DNA of 64,000 nucleotides from Periplaneta americana (Eukaryota > Arthropoda > Insecta > Blattodea > Blattidae): the NCBI RefSeq assembly GCF_040183065.1, contig NC_091117.1:121664226-121728225 (forward strand), written 5' to 3'. Below are positions 30,241 to 42,619 of the stretch, piece after piece. A program made the translations under genes and the position numbers. How positions within the stretch are numbered: position 1 is the first letter of the stretch; each line of letters starts with the position of its first letter. Below the pieces are notes generated by a model, which saw only the letters and a program-made list of their open reading frames with translations, ran no database searches and was not told the DNA's origin.

Positions 30241-30269
30241 CAAAAAAAAAAAGGCCTGTGGTAGGGACT

Positions 30270-31070
30270 AGTATTTCTCCATAATCCACTTGCATCAACA
30301 ACTGCCCTCATTCAGCGCGACATGGAGTCCAAAAGATTACGTAATAGGTCTACATCCGTGACCACCTCCTCCCACGCATCTAGTAGCTACTCTGTTCCAT
30401 AATTTGTCTGCTGTTCGTAAGGGTGGTTCTGCCCAATTAGAGCGTAAGATCATTTTCAATCTATGCCACACATTTTCAATCGGATTCATATCAGGTGAAA
30501 AATCCAAGGACATTCGAGCATGTCGACATCAGACCTCTTCGTAAACCATCTTTAAATGCGATTGGCGGTGTGTATCTGATGGTTTTTCTGCTGGAACACA
30601 AGTGTTCCGTCTGGATACCATTCTCGGGCGGAAGGAATCATTATATTTGCCAAATTTATTCATACACATCTGTCGTAAACCGACCATGCATGCGTTCTAG
30701 AGGCTCTGCTCCAGTGTTTGACATCGCAACGCTCACGCGACCCGGCCTGTGAAGTCGTCCCACGAACGTTCATTATATCGGTGGTCATCCATACGATACA
30801 CACGGGCAGGACATAAGTGCTACTGAAGACATCTACCTCGTCGGACAAAATGACATTCTCCAGTCGAAGTCCTGCCAAATAGTAGCGTAAGCTAGAAGGT
30901 CCACGACATGATTCATTTTCAAATGTTCTTTCGTCGCAGTTCGACGAGACCTTATGCCATACTCTCTAAAATGTCTCCTCACGGTTGAAAAGTTGGACGC
31001 CATCTTCAAATCAAAGGCATTTAGAAAGAAGTGGTTTTCAACTTCTCTGATTAAGATTGCGTCCTCTTAC
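30270..31070 (-). pseudogene. Tc1-like transposase, decayed
   Basis: Read on minus from about 31070. It starts with TVRRHFREYGIRSRR, the second HTH end of Tc1 transposases. Then comes VILSDEVDVF (first catalytic Asp), then WYPDGTLVFQQ and the WFT.R.DVD block, then SPDMNPIENVWHRLK, the hallmark of Tc1. Several frameshifts and stops. Short poly-A at 30241-30250. Terminal repeats not located. Confidence 0.8.
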
Positions 31071-31402
31071 CTTGCAGAGATGCGCGGTCGACCAGGAATT
31101 GAAGGATTCAGAACCATAGTGGGCCAAGCGCCATTTATTAAAAACGGAGAAAGTGAGAGTTAAAGTTAAGTGAATACCATAGTTTAATGAATATTGAGAT
31201 ATAATTTAATTTTATTATGCATACTTCATATTACTTGCTATATGTTTTCATTGAATTATTGTAATAACTTAGTTTTAACCCTTGTTGTCTACGTTTTTAT
31301 TATATGGCTCTTGGCCCATTATGGTTCTGAACCCTTCAATAAGGACGATACAGAAAGCTAAACTCCAATACGAACAAATTGAAGAATGCTAAACAGTATC
31401 AC

Positions 31403-32852
31403 CAGGGGCGGTTATTCAGGTGAAGTAGGTGAAGTGCGACTTCACCTATTTACGCGTAAAACACAATTTTATCTCGTACTAATAATTAATTCTAGTTATT
31501 ACCGGTACCATATTTCTAAACTAAAAAAAAAAGTTTTATTTTCAGTCGTTATGAATAGTGTTTAGTTGTATAAATAGTATCTGTAACCGTCTGCTGAATA
31601 GAATAATGTCAACAGTTACGAGCGCCGAGCGGTGTCTATTGGAACTTACAATACTGTAAAGGTGAAATTATTTGGGCTCCCATTCTCATACAGCACTTGG
31701 TTTCCATGGTAACGTGACGTCACGTACTAAAGAAAGATTGTATGAGTGAAGTGCATTTCTGAGTCTTTCAGTTACGGAGAACTGTCAGATTTGTTGTATG
31801 TGGAGTAACCAGTTTGCAGATCTGACGATAGGGTAGGGTTGCAGCTGGTCTCCAAGGCCGGAGGCTATTGTTTAAGGGCTGCGAAATTTTAGAGTATGTA
31901 CTACCTGACTCGAGAATACTATCTTCATTCCTTGTGTAGAAGCAGCCACCCCTGCTGTGGTAAATTAGCTAGCTCTTATGTTATTTTATCAGAAATACAC
32001 CCAACATACATTCGCAAAGTTTAAAAGTTGTTTTCCGCAGCGTGTATTATTTCTTACCATGAGCTTGCGAGTTTTGTTCAAGCTCTTGTATTTGAAAGTT
32101 TAACGTGCGCGTAAATGTAAACGTATAGCTTAATACTGTGTACGTATATATTAACTTATTATTTAATGTATTTAGCGAATATTAGTGATAAGTCTATATA
32201 GTGTATTAATCCTACATCATAGCGCATATTATATGTTTAATCACTAGTGCTATTATACAAATACTTAGATACCAGTACATAGAAAATATTGATAAATGAG
32301 TGTGAAATATGTATCCCGAAAATAACACGTTTTATTATTTATTAGAAATGCTGTTTTGTAGACTTATACATAAGGATAAGAAAGATGTTTTAAGTTCTGG
32401 ACGACCTACAGTTCCATTTGTTCTTTGTTTTAAAAAGTGCTAAGAAAATAGAGAAGTTGTATAAAATAAGTTAAAAAAAATCGATGCAAGAATATTTTCT
32501 GTTTGATGAGATTAAAAATTTCACTCGGAATGCTACATCACAGGAGAGATTTTCCTCATTAGCCCCATAGCTTTGCATAGAGATATACTGTCCACTCTCA
32601 GTTAGTCAGACATTTTATGAAGACATCATCGAACAGGTTTACTGCTTTAAAAGATAGGAGGATTGACTTGGTATGCAAGAAATTGAGTGAGTCCTGAAAT
32701 AAATTAATTTTCCTGTTTGCATGTGTTCTAGACCTATTAAAATTGTACGCAGTTTACGAATAGTAGGCCTACTCATTATATTGGTAAAACTGTTATGCAT
32801 TTGTGTATGTGAAAAGCACTTCACCTATTTTTTTTACGGCGAGCCGCTACTG
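31403..32852. mobile_element. Non-autonomous hAT element, 1450 bp, with 8-bp target duplication
   Basis: Starts CAGGGGCGGTTATTC and ends CGGCGAGCCGCTACTG, so both termini begin CAG.(G)GCGG on their own strand. An identical 8-bp AGTATCAC flanks it (31395-31402 and 32853-32860), diagnostic for hAT. Subterminal TAGGTGAAGTGC occurs near both ends (31426 and, reversed, about 32815). No transposase-like frame inside, so it needed an enzyme in trans. Confidence 0.85.
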
Positions 32853-32860
32853 AGTATCAC

Positions 32861-33505
32861 TTCAATATTGCCATTATTAAAACAAATAAAACTAAATTCT
32901 ATGTTTACAATGGTAACATGTTTTAATGTTGTAGTTAAACATATTTTTTTTAACTATAAATCAGATATAAATACAGACAGTTTTATTAACAGACAGGAGT
33001 GTTGCTCAGGGGAGAGGTTGTGCTATTTACTAAACATTCAATCGACTTCCAGGCGATGTCGCCTATTGGTACTTTTGAAAATGGTGTTTATGAAAAACTT
33101 ATTATGGTAAATTTATAATGTAAAAAAATTAAGACTAATGGAGATTCGAACCTATCTTAATCACTGCTATCAGGTTTAGACCCATGCTTAAATCATCTAC
33201 GGTACAATGGCCCATGGTTTAATGCGGCGTATTATTTGCTTTCTCATTCATTTTCGATACTTTTGTACCTCGTTTCAATAGATTTAGTATTTATCAATGT
33301 TATTGCTATTTCACTCTTCAGAGACTCTGATGCAGCTAGAATCAACCCTTTGTTTTATTTTATAAAATATTTTAGAACAAAATACAACACATTTATATGG
33401 TTTAATTGTGTCATCTTGTGAACTGGAACTTCAAGGAGACGGGCATGCACACTATTCTGTTTCTGGAACTTATTTACACATTTGTCACCGGCCCATTCTT
33501 TTTGA
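32861..33505. other. Intergenic sequence, no gene recognised
   Basis: AT-rich, only short open frames without domains (for example 33236-33421). Nothing else seen. Confidence 0.5.
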
Positions 33506-33509
33506 ACCT

Positions 33510-33850
33510 TATTGTAGTTATCAAACTATCAACAATAAGTAAATCATGAAAGTGAAGTTTGAAAATGAATCAAAAGCTGAAGAACGTAGTAACGATTACT
33601 TCTAAAGCATGTCGTATAAATCTCAAACAAAAATAAATTCAATGAACTGAAATAGAAGTAGTTTTTACTTTTATTAAAAAACCTAATTTATCCACATTCT
33701 TTTATTTACATACGGCTCATAAATATAGTGTGTCTATGTGCCTGGATGTACCAGCAATTACCAAAATGCTATAAGAGAGAGGGATTACGTTCCAGTTTTA
33801 AAATTTCCAAAACTATAAGCTTGTGACTAGAAGCTATATGCATACATGCA
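33510..33850. repeat. Third, internally deleted paralogue of the 23.9-24.6 kb cassette flank
   Basis: Follows the order of 23890-24080 (TATCAAACTAT.., AAAGTGAAGTTTG, AACGTAGTAACGATTACTTCTAA, AAAAATAAATTCAATGAACTGAAAT, CCACATTCTTTTATTTACA) and then jumps to the counterpart of 24570-24620 (ATAAGCTTGTGACTAGAAG). More diverged than copies A and B are from each other, so it is an older duplicate. Confidence 0.65.
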
Positions 33851-34405
33851 ATCATTTTCGCTCTGTTTTTCATTACAGGCAATTTTTAGTTAATGAATGT
33901 TTATTTTTACATCTTTGCTTACGAAGACCATGCATAATTCTGTAGATAGTGCTAAAATAGCCACCAGGATTTAAAATAAAGACTTCTAAGCAACGCATCA
34001 TGTACCATCTTACTGGCTATTGTATCTGCTGACATTCTTCTTCAACACACTGGCGAAGAATTTCAATGTATTACTACTACTGTTACCAATAATAATATAT
34101 TTTATTTTACCTGGCAGAGTTAGACCCTGAGGCCTTTTCTGCCACTCAGGCAGTCTACAATTAATAGAATTACAAAAGTTATACGTAGTAATAATACTAG
34201 ATTCGGGTCATTCCACAGTAACTCACGTTGCATTTAGACACATTTATGAACTTTTCAAGATACTAAAACAAAAAATAAAGTTTTTTTTTCGGTTCATTTA
34301 TTGAATTTAGGAACATTCTTTATAGCAGTAAACAGCCATCGGGAATATAATTCGTGATTTGTGATTTATTGTTGAAATAGTTGTTGTAACTCATGCTACA
34401 TTTTA

Positions 34406-34790
34406 CTAACCACTATCTTCCCACCTCACTTCTGATATTCTCATCACATCCACTCTGTTTCTTTTCATTACTTCCTTCAAGCTTTCCAACTCACCTGAAA
34501 CGAGAGGCGTTCCAGTAGTCAGTCTTCTTTTCTTCTCTCCTGTAGGCTCCGTCATGAATCGTCCTTCCCCAGTATCCCCCTCCCGGACATCCGATTGGGG
34601 GGATAGTTTACGTCCGGAATTTTTTACCAGGGAATGACTCATCATGCAATCTTAATTCCAATATCTTCTTGGGATATATATAAATGCGGAAGCTTCCCAT
34701 TGCTTTCCGCATACCACTCTCTCTTTCGCATCTTACAAGATCCCAGGGGGCCCCAGCGTGGAGGTGAGGAGAGTGGATTTGACTAATTAG
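34406..34790 (-). pseudogene. Non-LTR retrotransposon 5' fragment (endonuclease start)
   Basis: Minus frame 34645-34406 contains KKRRLTTGTPLVSGELESLK and ends MRISEVRWEDSG, the N-terminal block of apurinic-type LINE endonucleases (..ISEVRW.G.G). A leader with a GGGGCCCCCTGGGATCTTG segment precedes it. The element is truncated at about 34406 on its 3' side. Confidence 0.65.
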
Positions 34791-35770
34791 GCCCTCCGGA
34801 CTTCACCGAAATTCACCGCAATGGTTTAAATATCAGTTCCATCAGGGTTTTTGACCCAATCAGAGACTGGGAAATCCCAATTAGCCTTTGCCCCCCTTAT
34901 TGAGTCTAAAGCATTACAAAGGTCATCAACATGAAAAGAGAACTAAGATCTTTATCGAAAATGACACCAGGAAAGTTAGTCTTCCAGGATGATTTAAGAT
35001 TAAAGTTACGTCATTGAAATACTAAATATGAAAAATTAACATTATTACTAAAAATAAACAAGTTCTGTCTACATTAACAATAAGATTATTAGAACGACAC
35101 CATTTTTAAATTCACAAATACCATTAATTAATTTTCAGTTTGCGCAATACCTAGATGCGAAATAGGAACAAGATGAAGTTAAACTATCAAGATTAATCAA
35201 ACCGACACTTCAATATTATTAAATTATGCAGTGATAAGAGAAGTTGTGAAACAATACAAATGAAAAATCGTGAACTGAATATAATTTATTAAAGTAGTAA
35301 TTATAGAATTAATATAATTGTGACGAAAAAAGTTTTAACTTCAATTTTCATATTCGTGTGGAGTGCGGGCATACAGGTAGACATGGAGTAATTTTGATTG
35401 TGCCACGAAAGCCCTTTGAGTCTTGGTATCCCTGAGTGAAAATATGTCTAGCAGAGCTCACATTTGACGTGGATAAAAAATTGCGTGTGAAGATTATTTT
35501 ATGTGCTGTGCACTTGTCTTTGGGCTGACACTAAAGATGGGTAGGCCTACGCATTGTAAGTCCCCATGGTGGTCAGTACAACACATAACTACCGCTCAGA
35601 CAATATTTTCCAAAGGTTATGCTTTGCGGAATTGCCCAGTGATAGTATTAATTATCCATATTGTAAATGTTTGTACGTTACACTGTTTAATATGAATACT
35701 GGAATAATCTTATTCTCGCCTTTCTGTATTTGTTGTGCACACCACAAAAACATACTTACGTCCTACTGAA
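34791..35770. other. Intergenic AT-rich sequence
   Basis: No gene recognised. Short open frames at 35501-35769 carry no domain. Confidence 0.45.
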
Positions 35771-36395
35771 TAATCTTTTGGAGAAATTCTGCAGATAGTA
35801 AAAATATATTACAAAAAAGAGCAATTAGAATAATAGTCGAGCAAAGCCTAGAAAATCGTGTAGAGTGTAGACCAGTGGTCATCAGCTTACAGCACCCTGG
35901 GACTAGCATCTCTTACCTGCAGAGAAACACACTGTACTATAGTGCAATCATATCTGCTAGCGGGTATGCTCCCTACCTCTTCCTGCTGCACAACTGGGCA
36001 CACGGGACAGCTCATTTAACATTTCAGCGAGTGCTGACGACCATTGGTGTAGACCATTTTTAAAAAATTAGAGATTATGACCTTAACAAATCAGTATATT
36101 ATATACTCTTTAATAAGTTTCCTCTATTGTAATAAAGAAAATTTTCTGACTAATTCAGCCATACATAGTATAAATACCCGCAGAAAGAATGATTTTCATG
36201 TACCATCATCAAATTTATCAAAGGGAAATAGGGTTACGTTACATGGCAATAAAAATGTTCAATAGTCTTCCTGAAGACATTAAAAATCATAACCAAAACT
36301 CTGCATTATTTAAGATAAAACTAAAAAATTACTTAATATCTCACACTTTCTGTTCTGTAGATGAATTCTTGACATTTCACGCTAATGTGTAAATA
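35771..36395 (+). pseudogene. Jockey/CR1-like LINE reverse transcriptase 3' end, interrupted by a MITE
   Basis: Before the MITE: TFWRNSADSKNILQKRAIRI, the typical C-terminal RT block (I.WG.S......LQK.AIR.I). After it: the block around KKLEIMTLTNQYIIYSLISF, then IHSINTRRKNDFHVPSSNLS, then GNRVTLHGNKN and, after a one-base shift, MAIKMFNSLPEDIKNH.., the usual '..F.K.....I..FN.LP..IK' end. Decayed by shifts and the insertion. Confidence 0.75.
35873..36046. mobile_element. 174-bp hAT MITE inside the LINE, 8-bp target duplication
   Basis: Termini CAGTGGTCATCAGC and GCTGACGACCATTG are inverted with 2 mismatches. Flanked by identical GTGTAGAC (35865-35872 and 36047-36054). The LINE coding sense (CRP.. 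block) resumes exactly after the second duplication. Confidence 0.85.
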
Positions 36396-36566
36396 TTTTA
36401 ATAATATGAAATGGTAATCATATTCCATTGTATAATTCGTTATTAAGGTATTAATTCTGTATATAGGCCTATTTCATATTTGCATTTGTATATGTTAAAC
36501 GTAATAACTGGACATGTTCTTTATTCTTTGCTATAAAGCAACTATAAGAATATTATGAAACGAGTG

Positions 36567-36591
36567 TGTCTCTCTGTCTGTCTGTCTGTCT
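36567..36591. repeat. (GTCT)n microsatellite
   Basis: Short run of CTGT/GTCT units. No gene is recognised around it (36400-37400). Confidence 0.8.
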
Positions 36592-37406
36592 ATACAGTTA
36601 AAACTACAGCACTTTTCATTTCCAGGACTGATCCATTAACGTTACAAGAAAATGTTAAGCAGTACAAAGAGCGAACGGCCTGTCTCAACAACATCGTAAT
36701 CAAAAAGAAGTGCTGCGCATTCTCATAGACCTTCGCACTGAGTGCTTACGTATTCTTCTCGAAATTCTTTCATGGAGTGAGTCTTGATGGGGGTTCACCT
36801 GTATGTAAGCAACAATTTCGCACGACAAGTAGCATATATACAGGGACTCTTGTTTACTGCACATGTAAGTGAAACAATAAGGGAGAGCCAATTTCTTTCC
36901 ATCTCTGCACATACTCGTATATCTGTGGTTGATACTTTTGTACGCGGTTTGTAACAGCTGGTGTTTAAACCCCAAAAGACGGAAGAACATACTGTTTTTA
37001 TCATCGTTAAAATCTACTTATTTCAACACATTCGAACATGCAAGCTATCAAAATATCTGTATAAACTAATTTCAAGAATTGAGGAGATTTGCCAGTTCAA
37101 GACGTTATGAAAGTGCAATAATTTAACATGAATATTTGAAGTGTGCATTTCCATAACGTTGTAAGTGCCGAAACCGGGAGAATCTATTTTTTCACTTATA
37201 TCAGTTTAGGCGCCATGTTTAACAACATTACGAAAGGTTCTGCTCCGAGTAATAAAGTAGTGCACTTTAAGGTTGTGCAAGTCACAACGTTGTATGTACT
37301 GTACATGTGCATATGCTATAAGCGCGACCTCTGTATCCTGTGTTTCATTGCGAGTTGATAATAGTTTGAATGTATTTGTTACTGTGGTGTGACGATTACT
37401 ACAACC

Positions 37407-37740
37407 ATGAATACAGATCCACAAAATTCCAGAAAAAGGAAAAGGAATTAAGACAATTGGAGAAAAAATCAAACAAAACGCTTAAAAAATGCTGGGAAAG
37501 AATAAATTTTCCCAAAAAGCAAAAAAGTTGTTCCAAAATGACAGGAACGAGTTTAGGTAAGAAACAATATACTTCTCACATTCATTTTCATAATCAAAAA
37601 GGCATGTCGAAAATATGAATCTAGAGTTACCAATGTTTTCATACCTTAATTTTACTTTATCCTGTACAGTATTTGAAGTTATGTACTTACTGAGTTAACA
37701 ATCAGTTTGGAATTCTAAACTAAACAGTGCTTTATTAAAG

Positions 37741-37823
<83 letters not shown>

Positions 37824-39256
37824 CAAGAGCAATATGTGGCACATTTATATGTGCTAAAATGTATATTCTATTTTACTGTATTGTAGGTGAACTGTAAGTG
37901 TAAACTATCATGCAGCAGCCTTCGACTAGAATATCGAAAAGGACAGTTTAGGCAGTTCCAAGAAATGCGAGAATACTCCAAGCAGCAGGCTTATTTGTTT
38001 CGACTCATGCATCCCCAGGCCATCAAATGGAGAAGACATGGTAAATATGAGCACCCAGGTGAAAGTAGAAGGCAACACTCTTTTCACTACTATCTTCTTC
38101 TTCGTGGAGGAAATGAGGTAAGAATCTGTCTTAAAACATTCTGCAATACATTTGGTATTACTGCAAGAAGAGTTCTACTAATATGGGAAAAAATTGTAAG
38201 AGGTGAAATGGACTGTAAAGATAATAGGCGTGGAGCTCACACAATTCTTAGAAATCAAGGATGGAGAGAGAAGATCATGGAACATATAAAGTCTTTCACT
38301 ACTCTCGAAGCAAGAATCCATAGAAGATGTTCTTATCCCCAGACTTGAATGTAAGCAGGATGTATCGCTCATTTTTGGAAAAGTATTGTCATGGCGACAT
38401 GAAGCCTCCAGTTAGTCGTCAGTGGTACAATGAAATTTTCTTAGCGCAATTTAATCTTTCCTTTGCTCGACGACGAATAGACGCATGTTCAACTTGTGAT
38501 CGCCTTACTATGCAAATGAAAACAGGTGATAAGGAAGCTTCTGTTATGAGAGAGTTCCACCATAGACAAGCTGAAGCAGCCTCAAATGCCATGTCTGCTG
38601 ATACAGAAAATGCGAATTCGTCTGGACATACCATTGTGATTTCATTTGATATGCAGCAGCAGATGTATCTTCCAAGTCTGACGCACTCAGAAATGTTACT
38701 ATTCGTGGCAGATTGCTTGTTGCAACCTTGGTATACATGACGAAGGTACAGGCATGGGAACAATGTGCCTCTGGATAGAAACTGTAGGAGGTAGAGGATC
38801 CCTGGAAGTAGCCCATTGTCTCCACAAATATTTGAGTACACTTACAACAGATAAGAAAAAGCTGATTTTATTGTCTGATAACTGTGCAAGCCAGAACAAA
38901 AATCAGGTATTGATTGCAATGTATATGGCAAATGGTAAATTTAAGGACATTATTCATAAATTTCCGGTAAGAGGTCACACATCCCTTAGTTGTGACCGTG
39001 GCTTGGCCACATAGAGAAGCGAAAACGCAAATGTAAGGCACATACACACATGAATCTCATGCGTATAATCACAAAAGCAAGAGTCAAACAACCATTTTCT
39101 GTAATGATTGAAGAGAGCTTTACTGATTTCAAAGAATTAGCTCATCAAACACTCGACACAAAAAAATTGAAAATTTCAACATTTTCAAAGATAATGCTGA
39201 AAGCTGAAACTTTTGGTCAAGTTGCTGTTATCAAAAGTCATGGTGATTTGCAAATG
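37407..39256 (+). pseudogene. Repeat-associated transposase-like protein (RNase H-like, DUF7869-type), decayed, with intron
   Basis: Exon 1 (37407-37556) starts MNTDPQNSRKRKRN and has in-frame stops. A GTAAGA donor follows, then an intron with a (TTA)n run, then a TGTATTGTAG acceptor and exon 2 from 37887 beginning NCKCKLSCSS. Exon 2 has RHGKYEHPGESRR, the block GAHTILRNQGWREKIMEHIK, LSPDLNVSRMYRSFLEKY, FNLSFARRRIDACSTC, ISFDMQQQMYLP (candidate first Asp), LILLSDNCASQNKN (second Asp) and GHTSLSCDRGL (third). At least four shifts or stops break it. The family is common in insects as multicopy genes. The domain name is from memory. Confidence 0.65.
37742..37823. repeat. (ATT)n microsatellite inside intron
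   Basis: About 27 uninterrupted ATT units between exon 1 and exon 2 of the pseudogene. Confidence 0.95.
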
Positions 39257-39693
39257 TAGGAAAAGACACTTTTAATACTGAAACCAGGAGTATTGTCCGC
39301 GCAACTTATCTAGGCACCTGGGTTCCCTAGTGCTGTCTCACTGCCCTGTAGCTATCTGCTGGCTACCTGACGTTGCTGCAACAGTTGTACGTACAGTTAC
39401 AAAAACATCATTCGGTACTGTATTTAATTTCAGTGCATTCCATTGGATATGGTAGGTGAAAGTATATGGTTTCACAAAATATCAAACATAAATAAATTAC
39501 ATTTTTCTTCTTCTGTGTGCTATACAGTATGATCACAACTCCAATTATTACAATATTCGTATCTGGACGTGAGCCGTAAGCGATACATAAAGTCTTTCAA
39601 GTGGAAGCACAGGTCTGTAGTTGTTGGGTTTCAAAAAGTTCACTTTCACATACAGTCATTATCAATATTCTTCTTCTTCCTCCTCCTCTTCCC

Positions 39694-39694
<1 letters not shown>

Positions 39695-39736
<42 letters not shown>
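39695..39736. repeat. (TCA)n microsatellite
   Basis: 14 TCA units after a (TTC/TCC) run. 39257-39690 around it holds no recognised gene. Confidence 0.95.
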
Positions 39737-39789
39737 CAGTTATCACTGCTGGTGTCGTCTAGACGTATTATAAAATCCATAAATTATTA

Positions 39790-40548
39790 GGGAAAACACT
39801 TGAAGCAAGTAAAGAGATACGTTTCGAAATAAATCCCGAAAAGACAAAGTATATAATTATGTCTCGTGACTAGAACATAGTACGAAATGGAAATATAAAA
39901 ATTGGAAATTTATCCGTTGAAGAGGTGGAAAAATTCAAATACAGCAACAGTAACAAATGTAAATGACACTCGGAGGAAATTAAACGCAGAATAAATAGGG
40001 GAAATGTCTGCTATTATTAGGTTGAGAAGCTTTTGTCATCCAGTCAACTCTCAAAAAAGCTGAAGTCAGAATTTATAAAACAGTTAGTATCGGCTGTTCT
40101 GTATGGTTGTGAACTTGGACTCTCACTTTGAGAGAGAAACAGAGGTTAAGGGTGTTAGGGAATAAGGTGCTTAGGAAAATATTTGGGGCTAACAGGGATT
40201 AAGTTACAGGAGAGTAGAGAAAGTTACATAACGCAGAACCGGATGCATTTTGTTCTTCACCTGACATAATTAGAAACATTAAATCCAGATGTTTGAGATG
40301 GGCAGAATATGTAGCACGTATGGGCGAATCCAGAAATGTATATAGACTGTTAGTTGGGATACTGGAGGGAAAAAGACCTTTGGGGAAGCTGAGACATAGA
40401 TGGGAGAGTAATATTAAATTGGATTTGAAGAAGGTGGGATATGATTACTGTAGAGACTGGATTCATCTTGCTCAGGATAGGGACTGATGGCGGGCTTATG
40501 TGAGGGCGGCAGTGAACCTCCGGGTTTATTAAAAGTCGTAAGTAAGAC
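39790..40548 (+). pseudogene. RTE-like LINE 3' end, decayed
   Basis: Plus strand: EINPEKTKYIIMSRD, then KIGNLSVEEVEKFKY, then RRINRGN..SSSQLSKKLK, then MRWAEYVARMGESRN (40293), then GKRPLGKLRHRWESNI and CRDWIHLAQDRD. This is the characteristic C-terminal end of RTE-type reverse transcriptases (..RHRWEDNI..DL...G...W..LAQDR..W). The element ends with GTAAGTAAG, the usual short-repeat tail. The upstream two thirds are missing. Confidence 0.8.
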
Positions 40549-40632
40549 ATTTCTCTTTTGCCTCTTGATCGCAACAACCACTGATCTTATTATCTCCCTC
40601 TCCTTACTGTCTATGCTAAATTAAAATTAAAT

Positions 40633-40862
40633 CATGGTTTATTTAACAACGCTCACAACTGCAGAGGTTATATCAGCGTCGCCAGCGGAATTTTGTCCCG
40701 CAGGAGTTCTTTTACTTGCGAGTAAATCTACTGACGTGAGCTTATCGCATTTACACACACTTAAATGCCATCGATCTCGGCCGGGATCGAACCGGCAACC
40801 TCGAGTATAGAAGGCGCGTATAACCTTGTTGCATCTCGTATTACTACCGGCTCCATTCACAC
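40633..40862 (-). mobile_element. tRNA-related SINE, minus orientation
   Basis: On minus: GGTTGCCGGTTCGATCCCGG is a B-box, with a tRNA-like head to the right (40800-40860). The body contains CCGCTGGCGACGCTGATATA and GGACAAAATTCCGCTGGC and the tail ends AAATAAACCATG. I recall this repeat as abundant in cockroach sequence. No clear target duplication. Confidence 0.65.
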
Positions 40863-40869
40863 AATTTTT

Positions 40870-41775
40870 TTTAAATTTTATTTAATGAAATGAGCCCCAA
40901 CCCCGCTCATTTCAGTCTCAGGCAGACCACAATTTTACCGAGTCCTTATTTTATTTAGTTTCTTTATTATCAATTTTTATTTGGTTAAACTATTAATTTA
41001 CAACTTTATATGATTATTTATTCATTTAATTTATTTATATTTATGAATTTGTTTGTTTAGTTATGTATGTCCTAGTTTTGATTAAGTACTTGATTTATCT
41101 GCTTTTAAATTATTCATTTAACCATTTACTTATTTATTTATTTGATGATTAATCATTTTTTAAAATATAAAATAATATTGTTTTTTTTATAAGATTGTTT
41201 TCATAGTTTTCTATCACAAAGATATGAGATATCACAGAATACAGTTCATTAATTAACAACACAAAACAGAAAAATAAGGTCACTGAACAATTCTATCTTT
41301 TCTAAATTACTTACAGTATTGTATTAAAGGAAGAAGATTACGTTTCAGAAAGAGAAAACAGTAATAACATGGTCATTAATTAAATTAAACACTTCGTTTA
41401 TAACATTTATGTAATAGAGGATTGTAAACATAAATAGATTAGCTGGGCATAGTGTGTTTGAATTATTTTACCTTATTCATATATAATTCAGTACATTGCC
41501 ATAAAGTTTTTTCCCGTGTTTCTTATTATAGGCTTTGTACCTCGAACGTTTTAGAATTTCCATAAATTCTTCCATTTCCATTTCCCTGTTGTAGTCCATT
41601 ATTAGGAATACTACATTGCTAATGATCCAAATCACAGCATTATGTTTTTGAGATGGTAAATAATGAAAGTCAGGTTGCGTAATCATGCTAGGTTATATAG
41701 ATGTATATGGTGTGTTAAGCCATATACTTATTATATGTTGAATTTTGTGCCAGATTTCCTTAACTTTGTTACATT
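40870..41775. other. AT-rich intergenic sequence
   Basis: Stretches of (TTTA)n-like sequence at about 40940-41170. A 69-codon minus frame at 41477-41686 has no recognisable domain. No gene supported. Confidence 0.5.
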
Positions 41776-41780
41776 CAGTT

Positions 41781-42213
41781 AAACTCATGATATAAGCTGA
41801 AAGAGAGACAGTGAATTAATAGAAAACAGCGAGCAAATAGGTGTATCGTCCATGTTGACTTAATGCAGTAGATAACTCACGGCAGTATCCAGCAAACTCA
41901 TGATATAAGCTGAAAGAGAGACAGTGAATTAATAGAAAACAGCGAGCAAATAGGTGTATCCTCCATGTTGACTTAATGCAGTAGATAACTCACGGCAGTA
42001 TCCAGCAAACTCATGATATAAGCTGAAAGAGAGACAGTGAATTAATAGAAAACAGCGAGCAAATAGGTGTATCCTCCATGTTGACTTAATGCAGTAGATA
42101 ACTCACGGCAGTATCCAGCAAACTCATGATATAAGCTGAAAGAGAGACAGTGAATTAATAGAAAACAGCGAGCAAATAGGTGTATCCTCCATGTTGACTT
42201 AATGCAGTAGATA
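41781..42213. repeat. 113-bp tandem repeat, 3.8 copies
   Basis: The unit begins AAACTCATGATATAAGCTGA at 41781, 41894, 42007 and 42120 (113 bp each). The units are nearly identical (one G/C difference in the first), so the expansion is recent. Confidence 0.95.
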
Positions 42214-42619
42214 GGCCTATTCATTTACACGAGTTAGGGTCGCAAAATGGAGTTTCAAATGATAATATTTTATAGATAATATTTTAGTTCTCATCTCTAC
42301 GTGGAAATCAAAATTATGTAGGCCTATCACACGTTGCACTCCACCGTTTTCCTGCATAATATTCATATGAAGTTCATAACTACTTACTATCACTTTCATT
42401 ATGAATACACTGTGTCATATAGTTTCACATCACGCACGATTTAACAGTACCTGGTGTTAATCACAAGGCTATGAAAGCTTTTCGAGACCTGTCATATGAA
42501 ACTCCTATAAACAACATTAAGGATGTTTATGACTTTCGCGAAGATTGTAACCTGTATATGCTTATGTTTTGCCAAGCCGAAGCCCGCAGCTTTCCTACAG
42601 ACAGCCATGGAATAACTAT

